Of a stretch of 64,000 nucleotides of DNA, positions 18,112-27,772 are shown piece after piece; position 1 is the stretch's first letter; each line of letters begins with the position of its first letter. The stretch is taken from positions 1-64,000 of the forward strand of contig RFOM01000013.1 in assembly GCA_009926615.1 (NCBI GenBank), read 5' to 3'. The position numbers and the translations under genes were made by a program. The notes beneath the pieces were generated by a model. The model searched no databases and had not been told where the DNA came from. It saw nothing but the letters and a program-made list of their open reading frames with translations. This DNA comes from Pseudomonadota bacterium (GTDB lineage: Bacteria; Bdellovibrionota_B; Oligoflexia; Silvanigrellales; Silvanigrellaceae).

Positions 18112-19686
18112 ATGACAACAAGAAGCGGCACAAAAAATCGAAGTCAGATAAAGCTCCCGTCAAGGGTCGCTTCGGTTTTTGTTCTTTTGGCATCTTTGAG
18201 TCCTCTGACATCTCATGCCGCCGGCGCGATTGCTGCGGGAAGGGTTGCGCTGAGCCGCGGCGATTTTCTCGGTGCTGCGCGAATTTTCTATCAGGTGGCC
18301 TCGTCCTCAACCGGCGAAGCAAAGCAGGATGCAGAAATGCTTCTCGGCCAAGCTTTGGATCAGGCCAGATTTCCCTACGGAGCAGCGTATTTCTACAGTC
18401 GGATTGTGAGTCTCGGGCCTCGCGGAAAATATTTTCGGCCGGCTCTTGATGCGTTGAGTCAGCTCAATTCAAGAACCCCGCTCGGACGTGCCAGCATATC
18501 CGGCCTGTTCTCCGTCAAAGTTGATCAAATTGAAATTCCACCAGCCTCTAAAGGCTTTTTTCACTATTTCAGGGGTCTTGAAGCATTTGATGCCGGCCCC
18601 GACAAACCGGCCAATCTGCGTCGCGGCAAAGCTGAATTCGACCGCGTTCCGGCAGGCAGTCCTTACTATGCACCTTCGCAGTTTTATCTTGGAGTCATTT
18701 ATTCAATTTTGAAAAATTCGGACTCCGCTCTGGATGCTTTCAAAAGAGCGCAACGCTCTTCGAACGATAATGTCAGGCAGCTTGCGACAATCAACCTCGG
18801 CCGGGTTTTCTACGAGCGCAAGGAATACAAGGCTTCGTTTGAAAATTACTCCAAAATCCCGCGAGATTCCGATCTCTGGCTGCAAAGTATTTTTGAGGGT
18901 GCGTACGGATTTTTCATGATCCAAAAGCACAACAATACGCTCGGAAATCTGCACACTCTGACTTCGCCTTTTTTTGAAAGGCGGTTTTTTCCGGAAACGT
19001 ACATTTTGCGGGCAATCACTTACCTCAGGCTTTGCCGCGTCGAAGATGTCGACAAAGCTCTGCGGCAGTTTCAGGAACGTTACAAGCCGAAATTTTCCGG
19101 ACTCAACGGTCTTCTCAAGACTTACAGAAGACAAAATAGCGGCTTCTACGACCTCGTTGCCCGTTACAGCAATTCACGTTCAATGAAGGAATTTTCTGAA
19201 GCAATAGATATTGTTGACTCGGTCAGCCGCACGGAATCATTCAAGGAGGGGCAGACGGTAGTCCGCAATGTTGAACGCGAGCGCAATCTTCTCAAAAGCA
19301 GAGGTTCGCGGCTTGAAGCCCTTTCGGAAGTTTTAAAGGGCTACTACGGAGAATTGCGCAAGAAAACTGCCGAGAGAACGGGTCAGCAGGCTTATGATCA
19401 TGCGCTGCAGCTTTTTAGATATCTTCAGGATCTCAGCAACCAGACACGCCTTATAAACCTCGAACGGCAGGCCGTTGTGACAGACAACATCCGTGAGGAA
19501 TATCAGGGTGAACCTGACGGAGCCGACAAAACCGACTGGGGTGAGGGGATGAGGCCTTTGAACCTGAAACAACAGCTCGAATATTGGCCTTTCGAAGGCG
19601 AATATTGGGAGGATGAACTCGGCGCATACGTTTACAACATTGATACAAAATGCGGTGGCGGAGCGAAGAAGGGCAAAGCAAAATGA
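18112..19686 (+). CDS. periplasmic TPR protein, GltE/AglT-like
   Basis: I use ATG 18112; the frame is open to a TTG at 18097 that overlaps the previous stop. A signal peptide ends near SHAAGA, followed by helical TPR-like pairs (SPYYAPSQFYLGVIYSI, ATINLGRVFYERKEYKAS) to about residue 320. A long helical or coiled region ends in WPFEGEYWEDELGAYVY, a C-terminal pattern I associate with the AglT/GltE family. The role would be a periplasmic scaffold linking the motor to the outer membrane. Its stop overlaps the next start (ATGA). Confidence 0.75.
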   Translation: MTTRSGTKNRSQIKLPSRVASVFVLLASLSPLTSHAAGAIAAGRVALSRGDFLGAARIFYQVASSSTGEAKQDAEMLLGQALDQARFPYGAAYFYSRIVSLGPRGKYFRPALDALSQLNSRTPLGRASISGLFSVKVDQIEIPPASKGFFHYFRGLEAFDAGPDKPANLRRGKAEFDRVPAGSPYYAPSQFYLGVIYSILKNSDSALDAFKRAQRSSNDNVRQLATINLGRVFYERKEYKASFENYSKIPRDSDLWLQSIFEGAYGFFMIQKHNNTLGNLHTLTSPFFERRFFPETYILRAITYLRLCRVEDVDKALRQFQERYKPKFSGLNGLLKTYRRQNSGFYDLVARYSNSRSMKEFSEAIDIVDSVSRTESFKEGQTVVRNVERERNLLKSRGSRLEALSEVLKGYYGELRKKTAERTGQQAYDHALQLFRYLQDLSNQTRLINLERQAVVTDNIREEYQGEPDGADKTDWGEGMRPLNLKQQLEYWPFEGEYWEDELGAYVYNIDTKCGGGAKKGKAK

Positions 19687-22600
19687 AGAGTTCAGCGGGA
19701 TTGGCGCTTTTTGTTCTGATTGCTCTTGCCGCAAACAACGCGCAGGCTTCACCGGCATCGTTGGGCGGTGCAGGGCAGAGCAAACTTACAACAGTTCCGC
19801 AAAACGTTCAGGTAAAAGAACGTTCGGACAACGAAGTTGAAAATAAAAAACGACAGGGAAAATCCGAACGCGAGAAACGCGAAGCACGCGGCGGCGGGAT
19901 TTCCAGAAGCGAATTTGAGACAGCCGCCATAGAAAAAAATCTCGGTGCGGCAATCGATCAGGAAATTCGGACAATGGAGCCGCTGGTTGCGAAACTTCCC
20001 AGAAGGTCGGAACAGCGGCCGCAGATCATGCGTCGTCTGATTGAAAACCTTCACCAGCGTGCAACGCTGACTTTTTTCAACGAGAGCAGAAAATACGACG
20101 ATTCGTGGAAGAAATGGGATGAGGGAGGCCGTCGCGGAGTTGAGCCCAAATTGGCCATGAACGTCAGTAAAATGTGGACGAGCAAGGTTATTCAGCGTTG
20201 TCAGCAGTTTATTACCGAATACCCCGAAGGCCGCGGCATTGACGAAGTGACATATCAGCTTGCGTATGCATTTGATCAGTTGGGTCAAAACAAAGAGGCC
20301 GCGCAGTACTACAGCCGGCTTGTTCAGAAGTATCCCAACAGCAAAAGAATTGCCGACGCTCACTATTCGCTCGGCGAATTTTATTTCGAGAAACTTGATT
20401 TCACCAAGGCACTCACGTCTTTTAGTGAAGTGATTCGCTATTCGCGGGCACCGATCAGACCATATGCCGAATTCAAAATGGCATGGTGTTTTTTCAACCT
20501 CCAGCAGTATGGAAAAGCTCTCGACCGGTGGAAATCGGTGGTGGAGCTTTCGAAGGCGCCGTCGGGCGCGGGTCAGGGAGCACGGATCAGGCTCAAGGAT
20601 GAAGCCGTGCGTGACATGCTGCTTGCATTTGTCGAGCTCAAGCAAATCGATCAGGCGATGGATTACGTCTCTGCCAACGCATCTTCGAAGACGATGGGCG
20701 ACCTGTACAACAGACTTTCGACTCATCTGCAGGAAAAGGGCGAGTACGACGAAAGCGTGCGGGTTCTCAAAACCTATATTTCCAGAAAACCGAACGATCT
20801 GAGGTCAGCCGAGCTCCAGATTCAAATTGTTGATACGGCCAACCTGAAGAATGACAAGTCGCTTCTGTGGAAAGAAGTCATGGAGCTGAACCGCGGGTTC
20901 GGCGAAAGTTCGTCTTGGGCAAAAGCAAACGCCCAGAATCCCGAGTACAAAGAGCTCAAGGAAAAAGTGCATAACGTCGGATACACCTACGCTAAAAAAA
21001 TGCATTTCCTCGGGCAGAAGGATAAGAGTCTTTATCATATCGAACAGGCGATCAAAGGGTATAAAATCTATCTGTCGACTTATTCACAGCGACGGGAGTC
21101 CGTGGAAGTCCGGTTTCTGCTGGGCGAGCTTCAGTACATGCGCGACCAGTTTCGCGATGCCGAACGCACCTTTGCCGCATTTACTTCGAATAAACAATTC
21201 AAACAGGCTGAACCTCAGAAATTCGAAAAGGCTTTTGAGTATCAGAGAACCTCGGCATATTTTCTTGTCCAGAAAGAGCTGACGGCGTTCAGAGCCAAAC
21301 AGTTTTCTGCTGCTCAGCCGACGATTGCAGTTTCCAAAGATCTGCAGAACTATGTGAGCGTCTGTGATTCCTACATAGAAAACTATCCGAGAAAGCCGGG
21401 TGCGCTCGATTGCCAGATCGACACCGCAGAAATATTTTTGAAGACAAATAATTTGCCTCAGGCCGAAAAACGATTGTTTGTTCTTGCCAAGGAGCGCTCG
21501 GGTCAGAAAGAGGGCACTTTGGCCGCCGAGTTTCTGTTGATTTTGTCTCAAAATGACAAGAAAAAGCTGATTGCAGTGACCAATCAGCTGCTGGCTGTTC
21601 CTGCGTTGGCCGCCGGTCCGCTGGGCAAACGATTGTCGGACATCAAACGGGCCAATAAGTTTGATGAACTCAAGGACCTCGAAACTGCGGGTAAATTCAA
21701 AGACGCGGGTTCTGAATTTGAGCGTCTTGCAGCCGACAAATCATACGCAAAGGCCGACGCAGCATGGTTCAACGCGGGTGTGAACTACAGAAAAGCAAAT
21801 TTACTTGATAAATCTGTTCAGGCCTATCAGCGTCTCATTCAGGAATTTCCGCAAAGTCCTCTTATCGGTGACGCAATTCTTGAAATTATTGATTTGTCTG
21901 CAGGTCGTGTGCAGCTGCAGACAGCCGTTAACTATGCGCGCATGTTTCTGACGCGTTTTCCTTCTTCGCCCAAAGCCATGAGAATCATGGCAGGTGCATG
22001 TGCTTACTACGAAGCTCTGTCGCAGGCCGAGCGTGCCCGTGAGGTGTGTCCGCGGGTGATTGCAGCCGGCGGACCTGCTGCTGCAGTTGCTGCCGAAGCC
22101 ATGGGCGGAACCCTTGAGCGGGCCAGCCGCTATCAGGAGTTTACTGAATTTGCAGAAAAAACGATGTTGCCGCTGGCTCCAAACGCAGGCGAGAAAATTG
22201 AAGTCCTTCACCGCATTGAAGAGGCTGCAAAGCGGGTTGGAAACAATGCCAAGGCGAATGCCGTTCAGCAACAGATTCTGCGAACGTACCAGAGCGATAA
22301 AAAATCTGTCACGGGTCCTGCACTTTCGTACGTCGGTGCAATCAGGTTTGCTCAGGAATATCCCGCACTCGACAAGTTCCGGAGAGATCCTCTGAAGGCA
22401 GGTAAATCTCTCGCCGAGATGACGCAGAATATTGCCAAACGCGGCAACGAACTTACGGCTGTGCGCGATCGTTTTGCTGCTGTTGCTCAGGGAGTTGGCG
22501 ATGCAGAGTGGTCCGTCGCGAGTCTTTACGTCATCGGCTACGCTCATGAACTTTTTGCCGCCGAACTTTTAAATCCTCCTCAGCCCGGCGGAGTTTCAGC

Positions 22601-22865
22601 CGAGCTTTGGCCAAAGGTCAAAGCAAAATTTGCAGAAATCGGTACGGATTTTCAGAAAAAAGCAAAAGATTATTACGTCAATGCTGCAGTGTTGGTGTCG
22701 AAATACGGAATTTATACCGAGTACGGAAGTAAGATTCTCGCAGCCATGGCGAGGCTTGAGCCGTCCAAATACAACAAGCCTGACGATTGGATTCCGGAGG
22801 CTCTGTTTGTCGGTACAGAAGTGATTGATTCCTCAAAATACCGTTCGGGACTGGAGGCGAAATAA
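19683..22865 (+). CDS. long periplasmic TPR protein, GltD-like
   Basis: A 1060-residue exported protein starts at ATG 19683, overlapping the upstream stop as ATGA. A signal peptide ends at NAQAS. After a charged segment the protein is nearly all TPR-type helix pairs, for example AYAFDQLGQNKEAAQYYSRL and SLGEFYFEKLDFTKALTSF, and again around 680-760. The length, position and repeat content fit the very large TPR subunit of Glt complexes; the assignment is by analogy. Its stop overlaps the next ATG (TAATG). Confidence 0.75.
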   Translation: MKSSAGLALFVLIALAANNAQASPASLGGAGQSKLTTVPQNVQVKERSDNEVENKKRQGKSEREKREARGGGISRSEFETAAIEKNLGAAIDQEIRTMEPLVAKLPRRSEQRPQIMRRLIENLHQRATLTFFNESRKYDDSWKKWDEGGRRGVEPKLAMNVSKMWTSKVIQRCQQFITEYPEGRGIDEVTYQLAYAFDQLGQNKEAAQYYSRLVQKYPNSKRIADAHYSLGEFYFEKLDFTKALTSFSEVIRYSRAPIRPYAEFKMAWCFFNLQQYGKALDRWKSVVELSKAPSGAGQGARIRLKDEAVRDMLLAFVELKQIDQAMDYVSANASSKTMGDLYNRLSTHLQEKGEYDESVRVLKTYISRKPNDLRSAELQIQIVDTANLKNDKSLLWKEVMELNRGFGESSSWAKANAQNPEYKELKEKVHNVGYTYAKKMHFLGQKDKSLYHIEQAIKGYKIYLSTYSQRRESVEVRFLLGELQYMRDQFRDAERTFAAFTSNKQFKQAEPQKFEKAFEYQRTSAYFLVQKELTAFRAKQFSAAQPTIAVSKDLQNYVSVCDSYIENYPRKPGALDCQIDTAEIFLKTNNLPQAEKRLFVLAKERSGQKEGTLAAEFLLILSQNDKKKLIAVTNQLLAVPALAAGPLGKRLSDIKRANKFDELKDLETAGKFKDAGSEFERLAADKSYAKADAAWFNAGVNYRKANLLDKSVQAYQRLIQEFPQSPLIGDAILEIIDLSAGRVQLQTAVNYARMFLTRFPSSPKAMRIMAGACAYYEALSQAERAREVCPRVIAAGGPAAAVAAEAMGGTLERASRYQEFTEFAEKTMLPLAPNAGEKIEVLHRIEEAAKRVGNNAKANAVQQQILRTYQSDKKSVTGPALSYVGAIRFAQEYPALDKFRRDPLKAGKSLAEMTQNIAKRGNELTAVRDRFAAVAQGVGDAEWSVASLYVIGYAHELFAAELLNPPQPGGVSAELWPKVKAKFAEIGTDFQKKAKDYYVNAAVLVSKYGIYTEYGSKILAAMARLEPSKYNKPDDWIPEALFVGTEVIDSSKYRSGLEAK

Positions 22866-23950
22866 TGTTTATTTCAAATTCGGCGAAATACATTGTTTTA
22901 CCGGCAGTTCTTCTGCTTGTTGCTGCCGCCGGCTGCCAGACCCCGAAGGGAAAGTCACCTGAAAGAAGTCAGTCGGCTGCACAGGAAAGAGCGTCGGCAA
23001 AGTCACAGTCTCAGAAACAGGAACAGTCCAAAGCCCAGCAGGACGAATCCCCGCGTTCTTCATCGCAGGAAAAGCAGTCATCGGTTGGATTTTCCGTGAC
23101 GACTCTCACAAACGAAGAGTCTTTTGCGGGAAAAATTCCGCAACCGAAGATCGAAGATTTGTTGCGGGATCTGGAACAGGCGATTCGTGAGCGCAACGAC
23201 GACGGGGGCGCTTTTATTTCTTATCTGGTGTTCAGGCGATTGTCGGGCAGCAGCCGCGATTTTGCTTCAGTTCTCGAACGTCGCGGATCAACGGCATCTT
23301 CAAAGGATCCTTGGATTTTGATTGAGTGTTCGTACGCCGCACTCCTGCAACGCAATTACGGAATGGTTCAGTATCTTCTGGATACGGCTGAAACCGTGGG
23401 CAAAGGTAAAGCCAAGGTTGCTGCCGCTGTGTTACACGCGCGCGGTCTGATGTTTTATGTTGAGAAAAAAATTGTTCAGGCAATGTCCGCGTTCCGTGAT
23501 TCTGCGCAGCAAGGATACGAGCCTGCGATTCTTACATTGACCCTGTTTGCATTAAAGGCAGGTGATCACGAAGGTGCGCTCGGGAATCTGAGTCGACTGA
23601 AGGATTCCGGAACAGGAAATTTAAACGTTAGGGCAGCTCTGGGAATTGCACACCGGCTCGCAGGCAAGCCGGACGAAGCCGTCGAACACCTGAGAGCGGT
23701 ACAGCGTGCACGGCCCAATGACCGTAGATTGGTTTGGAATCTGGCGCTTGCACTTGGTCAGTTGCCGGCCAAACGCAAAGAAGCGATCAGTTTGCTTGAA
23801 CGCTATAACGATTTGCCGGGAAGTAACGTTGATATCGATGCACGGGCACGCGCACTCCTGTCAAAACTGCAAAATCAGGAAGAAGCGGCTCGGGCAGAGG
23901 CTGCCAAAGGCAAGGCTGCACCCGAGGGCGCAGCCGGCGGTGCAAAATAA
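22865..23950 (+). CDS. TPR lipoprotein of the Glt-like operon
   Basis: The 361-residue protein has a lipoprotein signal and lipobox AAAGC (Cys24), then a Gln/Ser/Lys-rich linker (25-75), then TPR-like repeats (LGIAHRLAGKPDEAVEHLRA). A charged Ala/Glu-rich tail ends it. It is likely anchored in the outer membrane facing the periplasm, similar in type to GltC/GltE proteins. Start and previous stop overlap by one base. Confidence 0.75.
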   Translation: MFISNSAKYIVLPAVLLLVAAAGCQTPKGKSPERSQSAAQERASAKSQSQKQEQSKAQQDESPRSSSQEKQSSVGFSVTTLTNEESFAGKIPQPKIEDLLRDLEQAIRERNDDGGAFISYLVFRRLSGSSRDFASVLERRGSTASSKDPWILIECSYAALLQRNYGMVQYLLDTAETVGKGKAKVAAAVLHARGLMFYVEKKIVQAMSAFRDSAQQGYEPAILTLTLFALKAGDHEGALGNLSRLKDSGTGNLNVRAALGIAHRLAGKPDEAVEHLRAVQRARPNDRRLVWNLALALGQLPAKRKEAISLLERYNDLPGSNVDIDARARALLSKLQNQEEAARAEAAKGKAAPEGAAGGAK

Positions 23951-23983
23951 TCGGGTGACAAAGACGGACGAGGGGATTTGAAT

Positions 23984-25933
23984 ATGGCTCTTTTGCTGGT
24001 CGCCGATAAAGTTATGACTGGATATCCCGATTCGGTCATTCTTGAATCGGGTCAAATAGTCATCGGTCGTTTGAACACCAATCACATTGTGCTGGCCGAT
24101 GGCAAGGTCGAACCTATCCATGCCATGGTCGAGTTTGATTCCGAGACCGGTCTGACCTCAATTGTCGATATGGCCAGTGACTTGGGGGTTTTTCTCAACG
24201 GTGAACGCATTGACGTGACCGCTCCGTTGAAGTCCGGAGATGTCATCACAATCGGCGGCGCGGCAATCACAGTCAAAGATCACGATTTGAACGCTTCCGC
24301 GAAAGGTCAGGCCAAGGATGCAGAGGGTGCAAAAGGACAGCAGCCGCGGGTTGCAAACGCGCGAATTCTGTTCACAGCCGAGAAAGAAAGACGCACGGGT
24401 TCCACGTTGGAAGTCGTGGCGTTCTGGGACCAGAGTATCCTTGATGTGCGCCACTATGGAGGCGACCAGCTGGCCGGTGAAGACCTCCGGAGTAACAAGG
24501 TCATCCTCGGAAATGAGCACGACGGTGAACTCATCGGTGTCGGTCCCAAGGCAAATACCCGCAACCTGAAGCTTGCCGACGTTAAGGGCTCCAAGGCAGT
24601 GGTTTATTTGAATGATGAAATGCGGGCGCGTGTCAGACGCGGTGCCCGTTTCGAGCAAATCAAGGGGCCGAGCGAAGTGCAGCTGTCGGGCAATGATATG
24701 GCTCTGATTCAGCATGGCACGATCAGTTATTTTATGACTCGGGTTGCAGTGCCCAATCCTGTATTAAAGAAGGTGGAAGAACTTGACGGCAAACCGATTA
24801 TTTTTGCCTACGCAAGTGCCCTGTATTTAATCATTGCAATTCTTCTTGGCATTCTGAACGCGAGCGCACCGCCTGCCGAGGTCGTTTCCGACGAAGCTTG
24901 GCAAACGCAGTTTGCTGTCCGAACTCCGACTCCGAAGCCGACGAAGCAAGCCGAACCGCCTGCTCCGAAACCGACGGTGGCCATCAAGACACCTCCGCCT
25001 CAAAAGTCGACTCCGACTCCGACTCCGCGTCCGACTCAGGCAGCCAAACCACAACCGACAGCAAAGCCTTCGGCGACCAAACCTGCACCTGTTCAAAGAC
25101 CTGAGAATCAGGTCAAAAAGCCTGACAAGACTCCCAGCGAAAAACCCAAATCCAAGGATGTCTCTCTCGGGCCGAAGGATCCAAAGGCAGCTGCCGGAAA
25201 CAGCGGCGGCAAAAGCGGCGGGACGTCGGGCGCATTTGCATCACAGCGTCAGGGCAACGAAAAGAGCAGCAATGCAGGAACCGAAACGGGCAAAGAAGAC
25301 TTGGCGAGCTTGGCGAATCTGGACAAGCTGGGCAGCGAATTGGGCAAGACGATCAATGCCTCAGGTGCGGGCGAAATTGCGACCGGCATCAAGTCGAATT
25401 CAGGTGGAGCCGGAAAGGCCCGCGGCAGCGGTGCGCGCGGGAGTTTTGGAATGGGAGGCGTCGGGTCCGGAAACTCGGTTTCATCGGGTGGGCCGGGTGA
25501 TGCACTCAAAGGGCTCGGTGCAGGAGGCTTCGGAGGAGGCGGCGACGGTGCCGGCGGACGACGGGGCGGCGGTGCCGGCGGCGGCAAAATCAATATCAGT
25601 TCCGTTTCAGCGCCTGCGAGTGACAGTGTCGTCGAAGGAAGTTTGACCAAGGCCGAAATCGAGGCTGTCATTAAGGCAAACCTCGCAAAAATCAAGGCCT
25701 GCTACGAACGGCGGCTGCAGGCCAAGCGTGATCTCGCCGGCCGTGTTCTGACTCGCTTTGTGATCGCCGGCTCAGGTTCGGTATTGAGTGCGAGTGTTGA
25801 AAACAGCGATCTTGGCGACGGTCCGACGGAAAGCTGCATTACCAATGAGATTAAGAGATGGAAATTTCCGCTCCCGCGGGGAGGCGGTCAGGTGAATGTG
25901 AAGTACCCGTTCGTTTTTGCACCGCGCAGTTGA
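23984..25933 (+). CDS. FHA-domain, TonB/AgmX-type transmembrane protein (GltG-like)
   Basis: ATG 23984 has GAGGGG eight bases upstream. Residues 10-105 form an FHA domain (QIVIGRLNTNHIVL, VEPIHAMVEF, LNGERI) that would bind phosphothreonine in the cytoplasm. A second cytoplasmic domain spans about 120-265, and a membrane helix YASALYLIIAILLGILN lies at about 275-291. A long Pro/Thr/Lys then Gly-rich periplasmic linker follows. The last 100 residues are a TonB/AgmX-PglI-like C-terminal domain with KACYERR and a second Cys in ESCI, probably a disulfide. This is the architecture of Myxococcus GltG/GltJ, which couples the motor to the outer membrane. Last gene of the operon. Confidence 0.88.
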   Translation: MALLLVADKVMTGYPDSVILESGQIVIGRLNTNHIVLADGKVEPIHAMVEFDSETGLTSIVDMASDLGVFLNGERIDVTAPLKSGDVITIGGAAITVKDHDLNASAKGQAKDAEGAKGQQPRVANARILFTAEKERRTGSTLEVVAFWDQSILDVRHYGGDQLAGEDLRSNKVILGNEHDGELIGVGPKANTRNLKLADVKGSKAVVYLNDEMRARVRRGARFEQIKGPSEVQLSGNDMALIQHGTISYFMTRVAVPNPVLKKVEELDGKPIIFAYASALYLIIAILLGILNASAPPAEVVSDEAWQTQFAVRTPTPKPTKQAEPPAPKPTVAIKTPPPQKSTPTPTPRPTQAAKPQPTAKPSATKPAPVQRPENQVKKPDKTPSEKPKSKDVSLGPKDPKAAAGNSGGKSGGTSGAFASQRQGNEKSSNAGTETGKEDLASLANLDKLGSELGKTINASGAGEIATGIKSNSGGAGKARGSGARGSFGMGGVGSGNSVSSGGPGDALKGLGAGGFGGGGDGAGGRRGGGAGGGKINISSVSAPASDSVVEGSLTKAEIEAVIKANLAKIKACYERRLQAKRDLAGRVLTRFVIAGSGSVLSASVENSDLGDGPTESCITNEIKRWKFPLPRGGGQVNVKYPFVFAPRS

Positions 25934-26258
25934 TCTGAAATCTCATATTTTCTGCACAAATAAGCAGCTTTTTGACGGTCTTGACAGAGGCGAACATTTT
26001 GTTCTTGGCGGACAAAAAATCATAACACGCCAAAATTGCATTCCTTTCGTTGGGTTGCATCACCAGTCGAAACAGACTAGGGTTTTAGTATTGACTGAGC
26101 AACCAAGGAAGCCCTTTTGAGGCCGCCGAGGTTGTGCTTGGGGTTTGACACCCTCCACTAAAGTCCGTTCGTTTCAGTTCCGACGCAGGTTTATCATGCG
26201 TGTGAGCGAAAGAATGGCCGGTCCACGCGGTTTTGTGGCCGGATATCGGGAGTGAGTA
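25934..26258. other. 325-base intergenic region without a gene
   Basis: No open frame with a ribosome site and no stable RNA was seen. There are several TTGAC motifs (TTGACG/TTGACA near 25970-25986, TTGACT near 26093, TTGACA at 26145-26150), but none has a good -10 at 16-18 bases. It must hold the promoter of the M23 lipoprotein gene and perhaps the end of the Glt-like transcript, for which no hairpin is evident. Confidence 0.6.
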
Positions 26259-27014
26259 ATGGTTTTGTTTCGACTCGGCAGCGTGTTGTTGATTCCCGTG
26301 ATGATGGGGATGACAGTGGGTTGCATTGCAAAGCGCGAAACTTCGGAATTGTTTTTGAAAGGCTCGATTGCCGAGTCTTCCGAAGTTGTGCAGCTCGATC
26401 CGGTTTTCCTGTCGCGTCAGCGTCAGGTTGAAAGCCGGTTTTTTGGTTTTGACGATCAGGCTGCAGCAGAGCATCCGTCCGGACACTCGTCGCTTGACGC
26501 GGCCGGTGAAGGGTCCGAAGATTTGGATGTCGGCATCGAGGTTCCTTCCGAGGGATTTCCTCCGTCAGCATCCGTTAAGAATATGTTTCCCGTTGACCTG
26601 AGCTGGCCGCTGGACGGTCACATCACGAGTCCGTTTGGAATGCGCAAAGGCAAACTGCATGCAGGCGTGGACATCAAGGGGCTCAAGGGCGACCCGATTA
26701 TTGCTGCAGCCGACGGACAAATTCTTCTCGCAAAAAGAAAACGAGCATACGGGATTGTAGCCATCTTGGGACATGAGCATGATACCCAGACACTCTATGC
26801 TCACATGCTAAGACTCGCGGTTCGCGAAGGGCAGTTTGTCCGAGCCGGCGAAGTTCTTGGCTACGTTGGTCGAAGCGGCCGCGCGACCGGTTATCATCTT
26901 CATTTCGAAACACGCGTTTCCGGAGGAGTTCCTCAGGACCCGATGCGTTTTTTGCCCGCAGCCCGTACAGCCAAAGTCGGTTTGCTTGGCACGGGTGAAG
27001 CCCCGCGGTTTTGA
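26259..27014 (+). CDS. M23-family lipoprotein peptidase
   Basis: The 251-residue protein has a lipobox TVGC (Cys22) and a linker to about 105, then a LytM/M23 domain. The zinc ligands are visible as HAGVD (His134, Asp138) and HLHFE (His215), with His213 and His182 as catalytic helpers. All active residues are present, so it may cut peptidoglycan crosslinks, whereas many divisome M23 relatives are inactive. GGGAG is six bases before ATG. Its 3' end overlaps the convergent methyltransferase gene by 82 bases. The target peptide bond is unknown. Confidence 0.9.
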   Translation: MVLFRLGSVLLIPVMMGMTVGCIAKRETSELFLKGSIAESSEVVQLDPVFLSRQRQVESRFFGFDDQAAAEHPSGHSSLDAAGEGSEDLDVGIEVPSEGFPPSASVKNMFPVDLSWPLDGHITSPFGMRKGKLHAGVDIKGLKGDPIIAAADGQILLAKRKRAYGIVAILGHEHDTQTLYAHMLRLAVREGQFVRAGEVLGYVGRSGRATGYHLHFETRVSGGVPQDPMRFLPAARTAKVGLLGTGEAPRF

Positions 27015-27772
27015 ATCTGACGCGAATACTCGTTCAGTAAAATTGCAGTTGCCGAGGCCACGTTGAGACTCTCGACGTGGCCTGTGCCGTTGATGCAGAT
27101 TTTAAGATCGGCCTTCTTCAAAAGTTCGGGACTCACGCCGTCACCTTCTGAACCCATGATGAGTGCCAGTCGTTGAGGCAACAGGACCGAGTGCAGCATT
27201 TGCGCCGCAGAATGGCTCGAAGTTGCAGCGGGAGTGAATCCGAACTTGTCTTTGAGAGTTTCAATACAGGAAGCTGCCTGAGTGCAGTGATAAAGGTCCA
27301 CGTGCACGGCACCTCCCTCGGCTGTGCGGTGATATGCAGCAGACATCAGGGCCTTCAGGCCGTCATCCTGAACATTAAAAAGTACGACCCGCCGGACACC
27401 GAAATGCGCTGCCGTCCTGACAATTGAGCCAAGGTTGTGGGGGTTCGACAATCCGTCGAGACAAAGCAGACACTCGGTTGTTGTTTTCGGCAATTTGCCG
27501 AGCTCAATCCACAGGCTCTTTTCGTCCTGAACAGAAAGCTTACCGACAAGAAGAACGACCCCTTCGTGGTGAAGCGATTCGGAAAGCTTTTCCAGATCTT
27601 CATTGGAAACGATGTGATAGGCTTTTTTCTCTTGTGCCAATTGCTTCAGCAGAAATCCGAATTCGCCCTGCGTTTTTTTGCTGCAGTATGCGCGAATGAC
27701 TTTCTCAGGATATTTGCGTGCAAAAGCAAGGCACGCATTTTTTCCGTATAATTTTTGCTCATGAGATCTCAT
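26933..27772 (-). CDS. SpoU/TrmH-family RNA 2'-O-methyltransferase
   Basis: The 279-residue protein has the three SPOUT knot motifs: LDGLSNPHNLGSIVRTA at about 108-124, LIMGSEGDGVS at about 209-219 and SLNVASATAILLNEY at about 239-253. An N-terminal substrate-binding domain (YGKNACLAF) is of the RlmB/TrmH type. It would methylate a ribose in rRNA or tRNA using SAM; the exact target is not readable. ATG overlaps the upstream stop as ATGA. The C-terminal tail extends into the convergent M23 gene. Confidence 0.92.
   Translation of the reverse strand: MRSHEQKLYGKNACLAFARKYPEKVIRAYCSKKTQGEFGFLLKQLAQEKKAYHIVSNEDLEKLSESLHHEGVVLLVGKLSVQDEKSLWIELGKLPKTTTECLLCLDGLSNPHNLGSIVRTAAHFGVRRVVLFNVQDDGLKALMSAAYHRTAEGGAVHVDLYHCTQAASCIETLKDKFGFTPAATSSHSAAQMLHSVLLPQRLALIMGSEGDGVSPELLKKADLKICINGTGHVESLNVASATAILLNEYSRQIQNRGASPVPSKPTLAVRAAGKKRIGS

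Noticed and set aside
24912-25646. Long alternative-frame protein rich in Arg, Ser and Trp
   Set aside because: It lies wholly inside the FHA/TonB-type gene in another frame, with composition typical of a shifted Pro/Lys/Gly-rich linker and no ribosome site.
25934-26258. A small RNA or riboswitch before the M23 lipoprotein gene
   Set aside because: I found no conserved riboswitch core or stable stem-loop with terminator in this gap.
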